Positions 51,681 through 60,139 of a stretch of DNA of 64,000 nucleotides are shown in pieces. The notes under the pieces were generated by a model, which was not told where the DNA came from, did not search any database, and worked only from the letters and a program-made list of their open reading frames with translations. The position numbers and the translations under genes were made by a program. This DNA comes from Thermobifida fusca NBRC 14071 = JCM 3263 (GTDB taxonomy: Bacteria > Actinomycetota > Actinomycetes > Streptosporangiales > Streptosporangiaceae). The stretch's first letter is position 1. Every line of letters begins with the position of its first letter. Where the stretch lies: assembly GCF_001592045.1 (NCBI RefSeq), contig NZ_BCWB01000037.1, positions 1 through 64,000 on the forward strand, written 5' to 3'.

Positions 51681-54600
51681 TCACACTCCATTGAGGCGGC
51701 GCCGTTTGCCGTCCCAGGTGAAGTGCAAGGTGGCGATCCCGGGTTCCGCCGGGTCGCGCAGGCATTCGTAGATGTTGAGCTTGGGGACGTTCGGGAAGCA
51801 GCCCCAGACGCGCTCCGAGGTGAGCATGAAGTCGAGGTCGAGTTCGACGAGCATGCCCAGCAGACGGCCGTGGGTGGGTTCGTCGACCTTGGCGAACGCG
51901 TCGTCGAGCAGGATCAGCCGGGGGGTCTGCGGGGCGTGGACGGCGAGCGCGCTGAACTGGGCTGCTGCCGCAGCGAACAGCACCAGGTAGGCGATCACCC
52001 GCTGTTCGCCCTGGCTGAGCGCGGTGCGGTGGGTGAGGCGCCGCTCCCGTTCCGGGTGGGCGGCGTCGGTGACGTAGACGGTGAAGGCGAACCAGGACCG
52101 GTAGTCCAGCGCGGCGCGCAACTGTGCGCTTCCGGTCGCTGTGGGGTCGAGGCGGCGGATCGCCTCGATGCAGCGGCGCAGGGCGTCGCGGAGCCGGGTG
52201 GTCTCCACGCGGGTGCGCTCCTCGGCCGGGCGTTCCAAAAGCGGCACCACCGCGTGGATGTCCTCGTCCGCATCAGGAGCGAGCGTCCACTCCAGACGCA
52301 CCCCGAGACCTTGGGAGGTGGTGACCTCCCCCAGGACGCTGTTCATCGCGTCGATGAGCTCTCGCGCCTCGCTGATCTGGCGGGACAGGTGTCCCGCAAG
52401 CTCCCCGAGGAGGTGCCGTTCGTAGGCTTCCTCTTCGCGGGCCGCCACGGTCTCTTCCGCTTCGGTGATCCGCGTGCGCAGCCGCTCGGCGTAGTCGACG
52501 ATGTCGTGGGTGCCGTGATCGTCGTGGACGGTGACCCGTTTCACCCCTGCGGGTTCGGTGAGTTCGGTGCGGGCCGCCACGGCGGGAATTGCGGCGAGGC
52601 CGCGGTGCAGCTCCTCGTGGCCGCGCAAGATGCCGCTGTCGTCGACATCCGTGTCGCTCTGGTCGAGTCCGGACTCGATCGCGCTGATCAGCGTGTCGAG
52701 GACGCGGATGCGCTTGGTGAGGTCGTCGCTGCGCTCCGGGTCGGATTCCGCTGCATCGTAGGCGGCCAGCGCTCCCTCAGGTTCAGCGAGTTCACGGAGT
52801 CCTGCCGCGGCCAGCAGTCCCTGGTCGACTTCGCCGGTGGGAGTGGCGAGCATGGCTCGGAGCCGCGCTCCGGCGGCCAAGGCACGGTGGGCCTGTTCGG
52901 CGCGTTCCACCGTGGCAGCGCTGTGGCGGGTCTCGACCGCGACCCGCTCGTCCCGGATGCGTTGGGCGTCCCGTTCGACTGCGGGCAGGGCCTCGTCCGC
53001 GGTGTGGGCGCGGGAGCGCACCTGTTCGATCGCGTTCTCGATCTGCGCCGGGTCGGCGGCGCTGGCCCGGTCGGTGAGCTCGGTCTCGCGCCGAACGGTG
53101 ATCATGTCGTTGATGGCGGCGCTGGCCGCGTCCTCGGCGACGATGCGGGCTTCCCGGGCCCGTTTCCAGTCGGCGACGTGGCGCCGGTAGTCCTCGAGTC
53201 GTCCGGCGAGGATCTCCAAGTCCCGGTGGGCCGCGGAGATCTGCACGCGCAGCGCCCCCAGGGCCCCGCGGATCCGGGCGAGCTCCTCGTAGTGGGCGGG
53301 GAGCTGGTGTTTCAGGGCGAGCTCGGCCAGCGACGCCCGCTGTTCGAGGGCGGCGCTGCGGGCTGCGTCAGCGGCTGCGCGGGCCGCGGCGTGGGCGCGG
53401 ACGGTCGCGGCGAGCCAGGTGCGGGCCTCGTCCAGCACGGCCCAGGCCGCGGCAAGGTCGGCGCCGGAGGGGACGGACCGGTTGATCCGCACCAGGCTCT
53501 CGTAGCGGTTGTCGATCTCGGCGCGGCGCTCCTGGGCTTCGGCGAGCAGCGCCTCCGCCATTTCGATGCGCCGTTCAGCTTTGGCCCGGTGGCGTTCGAG
53601 CGCCTGGGCGCGGGCCTCCTCCCCGATGTATTCGGCGGTGGCCTTGTGGTGGCGTCCCCAGGCGACGCCGAGCCGCCAGCGCCCGTCGAGGGAGACGTAG
53701 TTCTCTGCTCCGGAAGACGCGTCAGCGGGCTGGAACCAGGACGATCCGTCTCCGGATGGCGCGGGGGATTCTTCGTCGCCGAGCAGGCGGATGGAGGAGA
53801 GCAGTGCGGTGACCGCGGCACGGTCGACTTTCACGGACTCGTCCTCGACCGGAACCAGAGCGTCGGCCAGGGTACGGCCGCTGAGCGCCGCGGTGGGGCT
53901 GAGCAGCAGGTCCCTAGTGTCGTGGTCGACGACTGTCCCTTCGGGGGTGATAAGTCCGACAAGCAGGCCGGAGGCTTCCAGAGCGGCTTCGAGCCCGGCC
54001 CGCTCCTCAGGGGAGAGATGGTCGGCGAAGTCGACCGCGCGGTAGAGGGGAACGCCGGCGTCAGCGTCCCGTGGGGCGGTGGCCCAGGCCGGACGAGGCG
54101 CGGTGACGGGGGCGGTCTCGTCTGCGCGGCGCTCCGCGAGTTCCGCGAGTTCCGCGGCGAGGTCGTGCTCCTCGCTGAGGGCTGCGTCCCGGGTGTGGCG
54201 CACCTGGGCGAGGAGCGGTTCAACGACCGCGTGGGCCTCGTGGAGCACGGTTTCCGGCAGATCCGCGGACAGGACGCGCAAGTCTTCGTCGAGCGGAGGC
54301 TCGACGCGCTGTTCCAAAGCGTCCAACGCCCCTTCGATGTCGGCGTCGTCCGGGGCAGCGGCGCGCAGGGCGTTGCACCATTCACGGACGGCGGCAGCGT
54401 AGTCGTCGCTGGCTTCGCGGACCTGGTCGATGGCGGAGCGTTCCCGTTCCCGGGCTTGTTCGACGTGGCTGTCCGCCCATTCCGCTTCGCTGGTGAGGTC
54501 GGCTTCCCGGCGTTCGGCCGCTTCCAGTTCCAGGGCGCGCTGGTAGAGGTCGTCGACGAGGGTTTCGCGCTCGGCGGCGGCAGCGTCGGTGTGGGTGAGC

Positions 54601-56027
54601 CGGTCGTGGAGGTCGGCGAGCCGTCGCCGCAGCGCGTCTATCTCGAGTCCCTGCACCGGGGGGCGTTCCACGGCCTGCTCGAGCCCTTCAAGGTTGACCT
54701 GGGTGACGCTTTCCCGGGGGGCGAGGGTGACCCGGACCGGCTGGGGGACTTCGCCGAGGCGGGCAGGGTCGATGCCGGAGGCGCGCGCGGCGTCGCGGAG
54801 ACCGAAGTGAAGGCGGCGCAGTCCCCCGATGCCGCGTTCGATGGCGGCGCAGTCGCGGTCGATGCGGTGGTGGGCCTGGGATTCCGCGGAACGGGCGTGT
54901 TCGCTGGCGACCCAGGCGGCTTCGGCGGCGCGGATGTAGGCGGCTACCGCGGCGTAGCGGGCTTCGCGTTCTCCCCGGCTCAAGGCCTGCCGCGGGTGCG
55001 CGGCGCTTGCGGTGAGGGTCGCCGCGTCCGAGTGTGCGGTGTCCCGGGTGCGGCGCAGGCGGTCGCGTTCCTCTTGTGCCTTGCTCTCCGCGGAGACGAG
55101 GGTGTCGAGTTCGGCTTCGAGCCGGGCGAGTTCCGCGTCGCGTTCCTCGAATGCGGTGATCTGCTCGCGTACCGCCGCGGCCTGCTGGCGTAGGACGCCG
55201 TGCAGGTAGCCGCGGTAGTCGGTGAGGAAGGCGGTGGCGTGCTCGTGGGCGGTGCGCAGCGCGGTGAGGCGGGCGCGGGCGCTTTCCAGGTCGGCGATGT
55301 TGCGGGCGACCTCGTCGAGGACGGCGTCGTCCATCGGGGGGAGGGCTTCGGACAGTACGGAGACGAGTTCGCCGGCTTCGAGGCGTTCGCCGACGGTGGG
55401 GCGGCGGAGCCGGTAGAGCAGGTGGATGAGGTTGCGGTACCGCATGGGGTCGTCGAGGCCGAACAGGTCGCGCATGACCCTGGTGCGGTAGCCGAGGGCG
55501 GTGTCGTAGCAGTTGTCGGGGCCGACCGCGGCGCGGAGGCGTTCGATGGGCAGCGGGCGGCCGCCCTCGATGAGGGTGAGATCGTCGCCGACGCGGCGGT
55601 CGGTGACGAAGAAGATCGGGCGGGCGTCAGGCTGGTCGGGTACGGCGAGGACTGCGGCGCCGAGGGTGCGCCGCTGCGGTTGGCCGTCGTCGCCGCGGCG
55701 GGCGAATTCGACCCACAGGTAGCCCAGCGTGGTGGTGTCGGTCTGGGTGGCGGTGGTGTCCCCGGTCTCGGTGGCGGTGCGCCCTTCCAGCATGAGCCAG
55801 CGCAGGCTGGTCCGGCTGGTGCCGGTGGTGTCGAGACGGCGGGCGTCTCCGTCAAGGAGGAAGGGCAGCAGCATTTCCAGGGCTTTGGATTTCCCTGCCC
55901 CGTTACGTCCGCGCAGGAGCAGGCGCCCGTCCCCGAATTCGAAGATGTGGTTGTCGTACTGCCAGACGTTGTGGATCCCGGCACGTTCGAGCCGGTAGCG
56001 CTTGGGGAGGGTGGTGTCCTGTCTCAT
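51681..56027 (-). CDS. jetC: TIGR02680-family SMC-like ATPase (Wadjet type III JetC homologue)
   Basis: A 1448-residue SMC/MukB-like protein. The N-terminus RYRLERAGIHNVWQYDNHIF leads into the Walker A GRNGAGKS at residues 40-47. About 1200 residues of Glu/Ala/Arg-rich coiled coil follow. The ABC signature ALSQGEQRVIAYLVLF and Walker B RLILLDDAFAKVDEPTHG are near the C-terminus. The family belongs to a conserved DUF2397-DUF2398-TIGR02680-DUF2399 cassette; from memory this corresponds to Wadjet type III, a plasmid-defence condensin. Its ATG overlaps the preceding small ORF by four bases, with GGAGG seven bases upstream. It has all ATPase motifs and appears intact. Confidence 0.85.
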   Translation of the reverse strand: MRQDTTLPKRYRLERAGIHNVWQYDNHIFEFGDGRLLLRGRNGAGKSKALEMLLPFLLDGDARRLDTTGTSRTSLRWLMLEGRTATETGDTTATQTDTTTLGYLWVEFARRGDDGQPQRRTLGAAVLAVPDQPDARPIFFVTDRRVGDDLTLIEGGRPLPIERLRAAVGPDNCYDTALGYRTRVMRDLFGLDDPMRYRNLIHLLYRLRRPTVGERLEAGELVSVLSEALPPMDDAVLDEVARNIADLESARARLTALRTAHEHATAFLTDYRGYLHGVLRQQAAAVREQITAFEERDAELARLEAELDTLVSAESKAQEERDRLRRTRDTAHSDAATLTASAAHPRQALSRGEREARYAAVAAYIRAAEAAWVASEHARSAESQAHHRIDRDCAAIERGIGGLRRLHFGLRDAARASGIDPARLGEVPQPVRVTLAPRESVTQVNLEGLEQAVERPPVQGLEIDALRRRLADLHDRLTHTDAAAAERETLVDDLYQRALELEAAERREADLTSEAEWADSHVEQARERERSAIDQVREASDDYAAAVREWCNALRAAAPDDADIEGALDALEQRVEPPLDEDLRVLSADLPETVLHEAHAVVEPLLAQVRHTRDAALSEEHDLAAELAELAERRADETAPVTAPRPAWATAPRDADAGVPLYRAVDFADHLSPEERAGLEAALEASGLLVGLITPEGTVVDHDTRDLLLSPTAALSGRTLADALVPVEDESVKVDRAAVTALLSSIRLLGDEESPAPSGDGSSWFQPADASSGAENYVSLDGRWRLGVAWGRHHKATAEYIGEEARAQALERHRAKAERRIEMAEALLAEAQERRAEIDNRYESLVRINRSVPSGADLAAAWAVLDEARTWLAATVRAHAAARAAADAARSAALEQRASLAELALKHQLPAHYEELARIRGALGALRVQISAAHRDLEILAGRLEDYRRHVADWKRAREARIVAEDAASAAINDMITVRRETELTDRASAADPAQIENAIEQVRSRAHTADEALPAVERDAQRIRDERVAVETRHSAATVERAEQAHRALAAGARLRAMLATPTGEVDQGLLAAAGLRELAEPEGALAAYDAAESDPERSDDLTKRIRVLDTLISAIESGLDQSDTDVDDSGILRGHEELHRGLAAIPAVAARTELTEPAGVKRVTVHDDHGTHDIVDYAERLRTRITEAEETVAAREEEAYERHLLGELAGHLSRQISEARELIDAMNSVLGEVTTSQGLGVRLEWTLAPDADEDIHAVVPLLERPAEERTRVETTRLRDALRRCIEAIRRLDPTATGSAQLRAALDYRSWFAFTVYVTDAAHPERERRLTHRTALSQGEQRVIAYLVLFAAAAAQFSALAVHAPQTPRLILLDDAFAKVDEPTHGRLLGMLVELDLDFMLTSERVWGCFPNVPKLNIYECLRDPAEPGIATLHFTWDGKRRRLNGV

Positions 56028-56176
56028 CGGCCGTCCTCCACTCCGTACCGCTCGTCTTGGGGCCCACCGTGCCGGATAGGCAGGGCTCCGGGGATGGGGT
56101 CATTGTCCCGGATGCAAGAGATGATCGGGAATGTCTCTTTTGTCGTGCGGGTGGTTGTCGCACCGTGGTCGCTCAT
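56024..56176 (-). CDS. Small ORF (50 residues) between jetB-like and jetC-like genes
   Basis: An ATG at 56176 overlaps the jetB-like stop by ATGA. The TGA of this frame (56026-56024) overlaps the jetC-like ATG by ATGA. The 50-residue product starts MSDHGATTTRTTKETFPIIS, with CIRDNDPIPGALPIRHGG, and ends in an acidic/basic tail. It is hydrophilic with no signal peptide or helix of membrane type, and no family was recognised. The precise four-base overlap on both sides suggests a translated, coupled gene. Alternatively it is a translational bridge that carries ribosomes to jetC, whose ribosome-binding site lies inside it. Confidence 0.6.
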   Translation of the reverse strand: MSDHGATTTRTTKETFPIISCIRDNDPIPGALPIRHGGPQDERYGVEDGR

Positions 56177-57381
56177 TCGGCATCGCTCCGGGCGAAAGCG
56201 GCGTCGCGGTAGCGTGCGGCGGCGGCGAGCAGTCGCCACCCTTCGGTCAGGCGTTGAGGCGCGTCGTCGGTGGTGACACGGTCGAGCAGTCGACTGTCGT
56301 GGAGCAGGGTCAGGATGCGTTCGGCGAGATCGTCAGGGTCGGGGACGTGACTGTGGGCAGTGTGTGACCACTGGTGGACGTTGTCAACGACCGCGGCGAG
56401 TTCCGTGTCGAGCAGCTCCGCGGGGATCGGAATCCCGTGGCTGAACGGCGGCGGGGCGAGCATGGTGACGAGGCGGGACAGCAGGACCAGGGCGGAGTAG
56501 CTCACCAGTCCTTTTCCGGGGAAGGTCGTGGGATGGACGGCTTCCCGGGGGTCATCCATGGCCTCTGCAGGCATGATCAGGGCCACGCCTTCGGCGCGGA
56601 TCTCCAGGTCGCAGCCGAGGAGATCCGCGAGTTCCGCTGCGGCCCGCCACTGGTGGCGGGCGAGCTGGACCCGGTGGACCGTGCTGAGCTCTTCCCGGTA
56701 GACGACCGGGGTTTCCGCGAGCAGGCGGCGCAGGGTGAGTTCGGCGGCTTTCTCGTCGGAGGAGACCGAGTCGCGTTGGACCAGGTTGACGAACTCCTCC
56801 GGGGTGGCCGTGTGCGGGATGTGGGCGAGCAGGTGCGCGGCGATCCCGTGGTTGACGGCCAGGGCGACTTCGCAGGTGCCGTCCCTGGCGTAGTCGGCGA
56901 GCCGTCCCCCGGTCTCGGTGAGCACCCCCCATCCGACGAGTCTGGTGAGCCCGGCGACGAAAGCGCGGCGCTCCCCCAGCCTCGCTTCGGGGTCGAGGGC
57001 GAGCCCGGCCTCCTCGGCAGCGGCCCGCACCCCCGCAGCCAGCTCGGCGACGGTGGTGCGCGGACCTGCATCGGGCAGGGCCGCGAGAGTCAACGCCATA
57101 TAGGTGTAGGCGCGCGGGGTGAACGGCGCGCCGCTGTCGCGGAGCAGTGGGGTGGTCACCGTGTGGACCAGCCCGGTCTTCACCAGCCTGGCGTGGTCGT
57201 CGGCGATGAGCAGCTCGTAGCCGAGCACGCGCCGGAACTGGCGGACGAGCCAGTCGGAGTGGGCTTGGACGAGCGCGAAATCCTCGGGATGGCTGTGCAC
57301 GGTGATGAGGGGGTCCGCCAGTAGTCGGCGGGCCGCAGCCTGACGCTCAATGGTGAGCGCGATGTCCTCCTTCGCGGCCAC
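56173..57381 (-). CDS. jetB: TIGR02678/DUF2398 protein (Wadjet type III JetB homologue)
   Basis: A 402-residue protein. It begins with the family-like ERQAAARRLLADPLITVHSH and FALVQAHSDWLVRQFRRVLG, then YELLIADDHARLVKTGLVHT, winged-helix-like segments, and a C-terminal segment PQRLTEGWRLLAAAARYRDA. In the type III Wadjet reading this is the KITE-type subunit (JetB) that binds the kleisin and the SMC. It appears intact. The GTG start at 57381 has little Shine-Dalgarno support. It lies 65 bases after the truncated DUF2397 gene and overlaps the small ORF by four bases. Confidence 0.8.
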   Translation of the reverse strand: MAAKEDIALTIERQAAARRLLADPLITVHSHPEDFALVQAHSDWLVRQFRRVLGYELLIADDHARLVKTGLVHTVTTPLLRDSGAPFTPRAYTYMALTLAALPDAGPRTTVAELAAGVRAAAEEAGLALDPEARLGERRAFVAGLTRLVGWGVLTETGGRLADYARDGTCEVALAVNHGIAAHLLAHIPHTATPEEFVNLVQRDSVSSDEKAAELTLRRLLAETPVVYREELSTVHRVQLARHQWRAAAELADLLGCDLEIRAEGVALIMPAEAMDDPREAVHPTTFPGKGLVSYSALVLLSRLVTMLAPPPFSHGIPIPAELLDTELAAVVDNVHQWSHTAHSHVPDPDDLAERILTLLHDSRLLDRVTTDDAPQRLTEGWRLLAAAARYRDAAFARSDAE

Positions 57382-57446
57382 GTTCTGGCGTCACCTTCCT
57401 GGTCGGGGTGGGAGTGCTTGCGAAGACAGGAGCGGGTGGCGGCTGC

Positions 57447-58166
57447 TTACACCGCGAGGTTGTCGGCGTCGTCCGACCCACTCATTGCCGGGACGGGGGT
57501 GTGGGGCTCCGTGTCGGTGTCCGCTACGGCGTCGCTGCCGTGCTCGGGTTCGGTGCGGGCGTAAGGGGTGGCGCACAGCCGCAGCCCGGTGAGGGTGAGG
57601 TCGCCGCCGTCCTCACTGAGCACGAGGACGGCATCGGCATCGTGGCGCACATGGAGCCGGATGTCGAGTTCGAGGTCGCCGGCACTGACTGGGGCGGCCG
57701 TGGCGTCGCCGGAGCCGAGGGCACGGGTGAGGAGCTCCACGAGCACTCCGAGCGCCGCCTGGGACAGGGTGATACGGCCGGTGCGGGGCGTCAGTTCGGC
57801 GAGACGGGACCGCACTTCCTCAGCAGCGGAGCGCCGCCAGTGGGCCGCGGCTTCTGCGGTGTCGCGGAGGCGCACCTGTTGGGCGCTGTGGTCTTCTGCC
57901 GGGGCAAGAGCCCCGCCTCGGGCGGGGCGGACCGCTGACGTGTCCGCGGGGGGAACATCCCACCAACTGGCGGCCACTGCGATGGTCTCCTCGGTGCTGC
58001 CGCTGAGGTGCCGCGCGGGGTAGAGGGAGAACGCGGCGGTGAAGAGGCGGTGGGCCGTGGCCGCGTCGGCCTGGTCAAACCAGGAAGCCAATCTGAGCAC
58101 GGCGGCGCGCCCGTACGGCGGTTTCGCGCGTCGGTCTGCTGGCTCCCGGATCACTGAGTCACCCAC
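57447..58166 (-). CDS. jetA: N-terminally truncated TIGR02677/DUF2397 protein (Wadjet type III JetA remnant)
   Basis: About 239 residues matching only the C-terminal half of DUF2397 proteins, which are usually near 500 residues. Recognisable parts are LRLASWFDQADAATAHRLF, FSLYPARHL, a SWWDVPP motif, and PAEDHSAQQVRLRD. The N-terminal half is absent; upstream the frame runs into the tRNA-Tyr terminator and tRNA. Possible starts are GTG at 58166 (eight bases after a TAGTCT -10-like box, which would be leaderless) or GTG at 58154. In Wadjet systems this is the kleisin subunit. Whether the truncated protein works is unknown, so a pseudogene is equally possible. Confidence 0.7.
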   Translation of the reverse strand: MGDSVIREPADRRAKPPYGRAAVLRLASWFDQADAATAHRLFTAAFSLYPARHLSGSTEETIAVAASWWDVPPADTSAVRPARGGALAPAEDHSAQQVRLRDTAEAAAHWRRSAAEEVRSRLAELTPRTGRITLSQAALGVLVELLTRALGSGDATAAPVSAGDLELDIRLHVRHDADAVLVLSEDGGDLTLTGLRLCATPYARTEPEHGSDAVADTDTEPHTPVPAMSGSDDADNLAV

Positions 58167-58327
58167 ATCACAGCAGACTAGAGATTTCCCGGGGCGGTTG
58201 CCTCCCGAATCCGCTGAGATCTGGCTCGCTCCCCGCGATACGGTCGGGAATTCCACCGGGCTCAGGTGTCTGCCAGAGGTGCCGGGATGCACCGGCCGGA
58301 GAGCGCTGAACCGTGCCCGAAGACGGC

Positions 58328-58371
58328 AAAAGCGGCCTTCTTCCAGGGTTGTCCCTGGTGAAGACCGCTTC
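58328..58371 (-). terminator. Terminator after tRNA-Tyr
   Basis: On the minus strand AAGCGG-t-CTTC and CCAGGG arms pair with CCCTGG, GAAG and CCGCTT around ACAA, followed by a short T-run. It lies directly past the tRNA 3' end and about 160 bases before the truncated DUF2397 frame. Confidence 0.85.
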
Positions 58372-58380
58372 TGCGACCTG

Positions 58381-58463
58381 TGGCAGGTGTAGGGTTCGAA
58401 CCTACGTAGGCTAACGCCGGCAGATTTACAGTCTGCTCCCTTTGGCCGCTCGGGCAACCTGCC
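58381..58463 (-). tRNA. tRNA-Tyr (GTA anticodon)
   Basis: An 83-base class II tRNA with a long variable arm. The acceptor GGCAGGT pairs with ACCTGCC, the anticodon stem is GCAGA/TCTGC with loop CTGTAAA (GTA), and the T arm has GGTTCGAACCC. The CCA end is not encoded. It marks the upstream edge of the defence-like island. Confidence 0.96.
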
Positions 58464-58696
58464 TTGGGCGTGGTGGCCTCTGTGACCTCACGCATGAATG
58501 AGGATAGCGGACAGTGGCCCAGAGACGAAATCGAATCCCGCTTCCCTCGCGCTCTGGGATATTCGGAGAGGCTCCGGGCTAAGCTCTGTCACTGCTGCGG
58601 CTGGGCCGTGACACCACTGCCCGGCCCGCCCTGATCGCCGTCTACCGGCCGGACCGAGAGTCTCTGGCCCAGGAAATGTGGGGGTTGCGAGCAGAC

Positions 58697-59194
58697 GTGG
58701 CTGCCGAATCCAGCTTCGACATCGTCTCCAAAATCGATCGGCAGGAGGTGGACAACGCAGTCAACCAGGCCAGCCGGGAACTGTCCCAGCGTTTCGACTT
58801 CAAAGGGACAGGGTCGACCATCTCGTGGGCCGGTGAGCACGCGGTAGAGATCAAGTCCAACTCGGAGGAACGGGCGAAGGCGGCGCTCGACGTCTTCAAG
58901 AGCAAGCTGGTCAAGCGCGGTGTGTCGCTGAAGATCCTGGACGTGCCCGAGACGCCGAAGGTGTCCGGCAAGGAGTACCGCCTGCCGATCACGCTGAAGG
59001 AAGGCATCAGCCCGGAGAACGCCAAGAAGATCGCCAAGATGATCCGAGAGGAGTTCCCCAAGGGGGTCAAGGCCCAAATCCAGGGTGATGAGCTGCGGGT
59101 CAGCTCGAAGAAGAAGGACGACTTGCAGGCGGTCATCGCCATGCTGAAAAACAGCGACCTGGATGTGGCGCTGCAGTTCGTGAACTTCCGCTAG
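58697..59194 (+). CDS. yajQ: YajQ family nucleotide-binding protein
   Basis: A small cytoplasmic protein (165 residues from the GTG at 58697: [20 protein letters not shown]) with two RRM-like folds. Conserved parts are [13 protein letters not shown] and the C-terminal [20 protein letters not shown] with [10 protein letters not shown]. In other bacteria homologues bind nucleotides such as c-di-GMP or tRNA; the role here is unknown. An ATG at 58676 with AGGA is an alternative start but would add seven non-conserved residues. It is convergent with htpX. Confidence 0.9.
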   Translation: MAAESSFDIVSKIDRQEVDNAVNQASRELSQRFDFKGTGSTISWAGEHAVEIKSNSEERAKAALDVFKSKLVKRGVSLKILDVPETPKVSGKEYRLPITLKEGISPENAKKIAKMIREEFPKGVKAQIQGDELRVSSKKKDDLQAVIAMLKNSDLDVALQFVNFR

Positions 59195-59275
59195 GCCCCG
59201 GTGCGGACCGAGCCGGATAGGCAGACGCAGGGGTGTCGGGGCCGCGGTGTAGTGCACCGGCTCGGGCACCCCGAG

Positions 59276-60139
59276 TTATTCACAGTTCCACCGCTGAGCG
59301 AGGGCATGGAGCCGGCGGATGCGCTCCCGGGTCGGCGGGTGCACCGCGAAGATCCGCCCTTCCCGCTGGCCGGCGAAGGGGTGGGCGACCATCAAGTGTG
59401 CCGAGGTGAGCAGCCCCCGGTGCACGGGGAGCGGGTGGACGCGGGAGACGACTTCGATCCGGTGCAGGGCGTTGGCCAAGCCGATAGGGTCCCCGGTGAG
59501 GCGGGCAGCCGCCTCGTCCGCCGCGTATTCTTGGGCGCGGCCGACTGCGGCGCGGATGACCGCGGCGGCGATCGGGCCGACCACGAGGAAGAGCAGTCCT
59601 TGGAGCAGGTCGTGCCCGTCCTCGTCGTCAGAGTCGGCCAAAGGCAGCAGCAGGGACAGCGCGGTGAGGGACGTGATGCTCAACGCGAGCATTGCGGCGA
59701 CCGTACCCACGATGGTGTCGCCTTTGCGCAGGTGGGTGAGTTCGTGCGCGATGACCCCGCGGAGTTCGCGCTCGTTGAGGAGGGACAGGAGCCCGGTGGT
59801 GCAGCACAGTGCGGCGCGGCGGCGGTTCCACCCGGTGGTGAACGCGTTGGGGGCTTTCGTGGGCGACAGGTACAGCCGAGGCATGGGCTGGCGTGCCTCG
59901 GTGGCGAGCTCACGGACGATCCGGTACAGCTCGGGCTGTTCGATTTCGCTGACGGGGCGGGCATGCATCGCCCGCAGCGCCATCGTGTCGCCGAAGAGGT
60001 AGATGAGGCCGTTGACGAGGGCGACGATGACGATCCCCAGCTTGATTCCGGTGATCCCTCCGCACACCCACCCCAGGATGATCAGCAGTATGGAGAGACC
60101 GACCACGAGCGCTGTTGCGCGGAGCGCGTTGTGCCGCAC
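59276..60139 (-). CDS. htpX: HtpX-like M48 zinc metalloprotease
   Basis: A membrane-bound protease that degrades damaged membrane proteins. From the GTG at 60139 (VRHNALRATALVVGLSILL), with GGAGG nine bases upstream, the product is 287 residues. Two N-terminal helices come first, then the zinc motif GVIAHELTHLRKGD (HExxH), a second pair of helices (about 150-195), and the third-ligand region QEYAADEAAARLTGDP. C-terminal FAVHPPTRERIRRLHAL is typical. It is divergent from korA with a shared 450-bp region. Confidence 0.93.
   Translation of the reverse strand: MRHNALRATALVVGLSILLIILGWVCGGITGIKLGIVIVALVNGLIYLFGDTMALRAMHARPVSEIEQPELYRIVRELATEARQPMPRLYLSPTKAPNAFTTGWNRRRAALCCTTGLLSLLNERELRGVIAHELTHLRKGDTIVGTVAAMLALSITSLTALSLLLPLADSDDEDGHDLLQGLLFLVVGPIAAAVIRAAVGRAQEYAADEAAARLTGDPIGLANALHRIEVVSRVHPLPVHRGLLTSAHLMVAHPFAGQREGRIFAVHPPTRERIRRLHALAQRWNCE

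Noticed and set aside
51570-55193. 1207-codon open frame on the plus strand
   Set aside because: It is antisense to the jetC-like gene, whose protein has clear ATPase motifs. The plus frame is Gly/Val/Asp-rich with no recognisable domain, typical of high-GC shadow frames.
49191-58380. Integrative element with tRNA attachment repeats
   Set aside because: No integrase, no copy of the tRNA-Tyr 3' end and no composition shift were found; only the tRNA flanks suggest it.
58167-58457. Extension of the DUF2397-like frame through 58457
   Set aside because: The extension would translate the tRNA-Tyr gene and its terminator. The DUF2397 similarity starts well after them.
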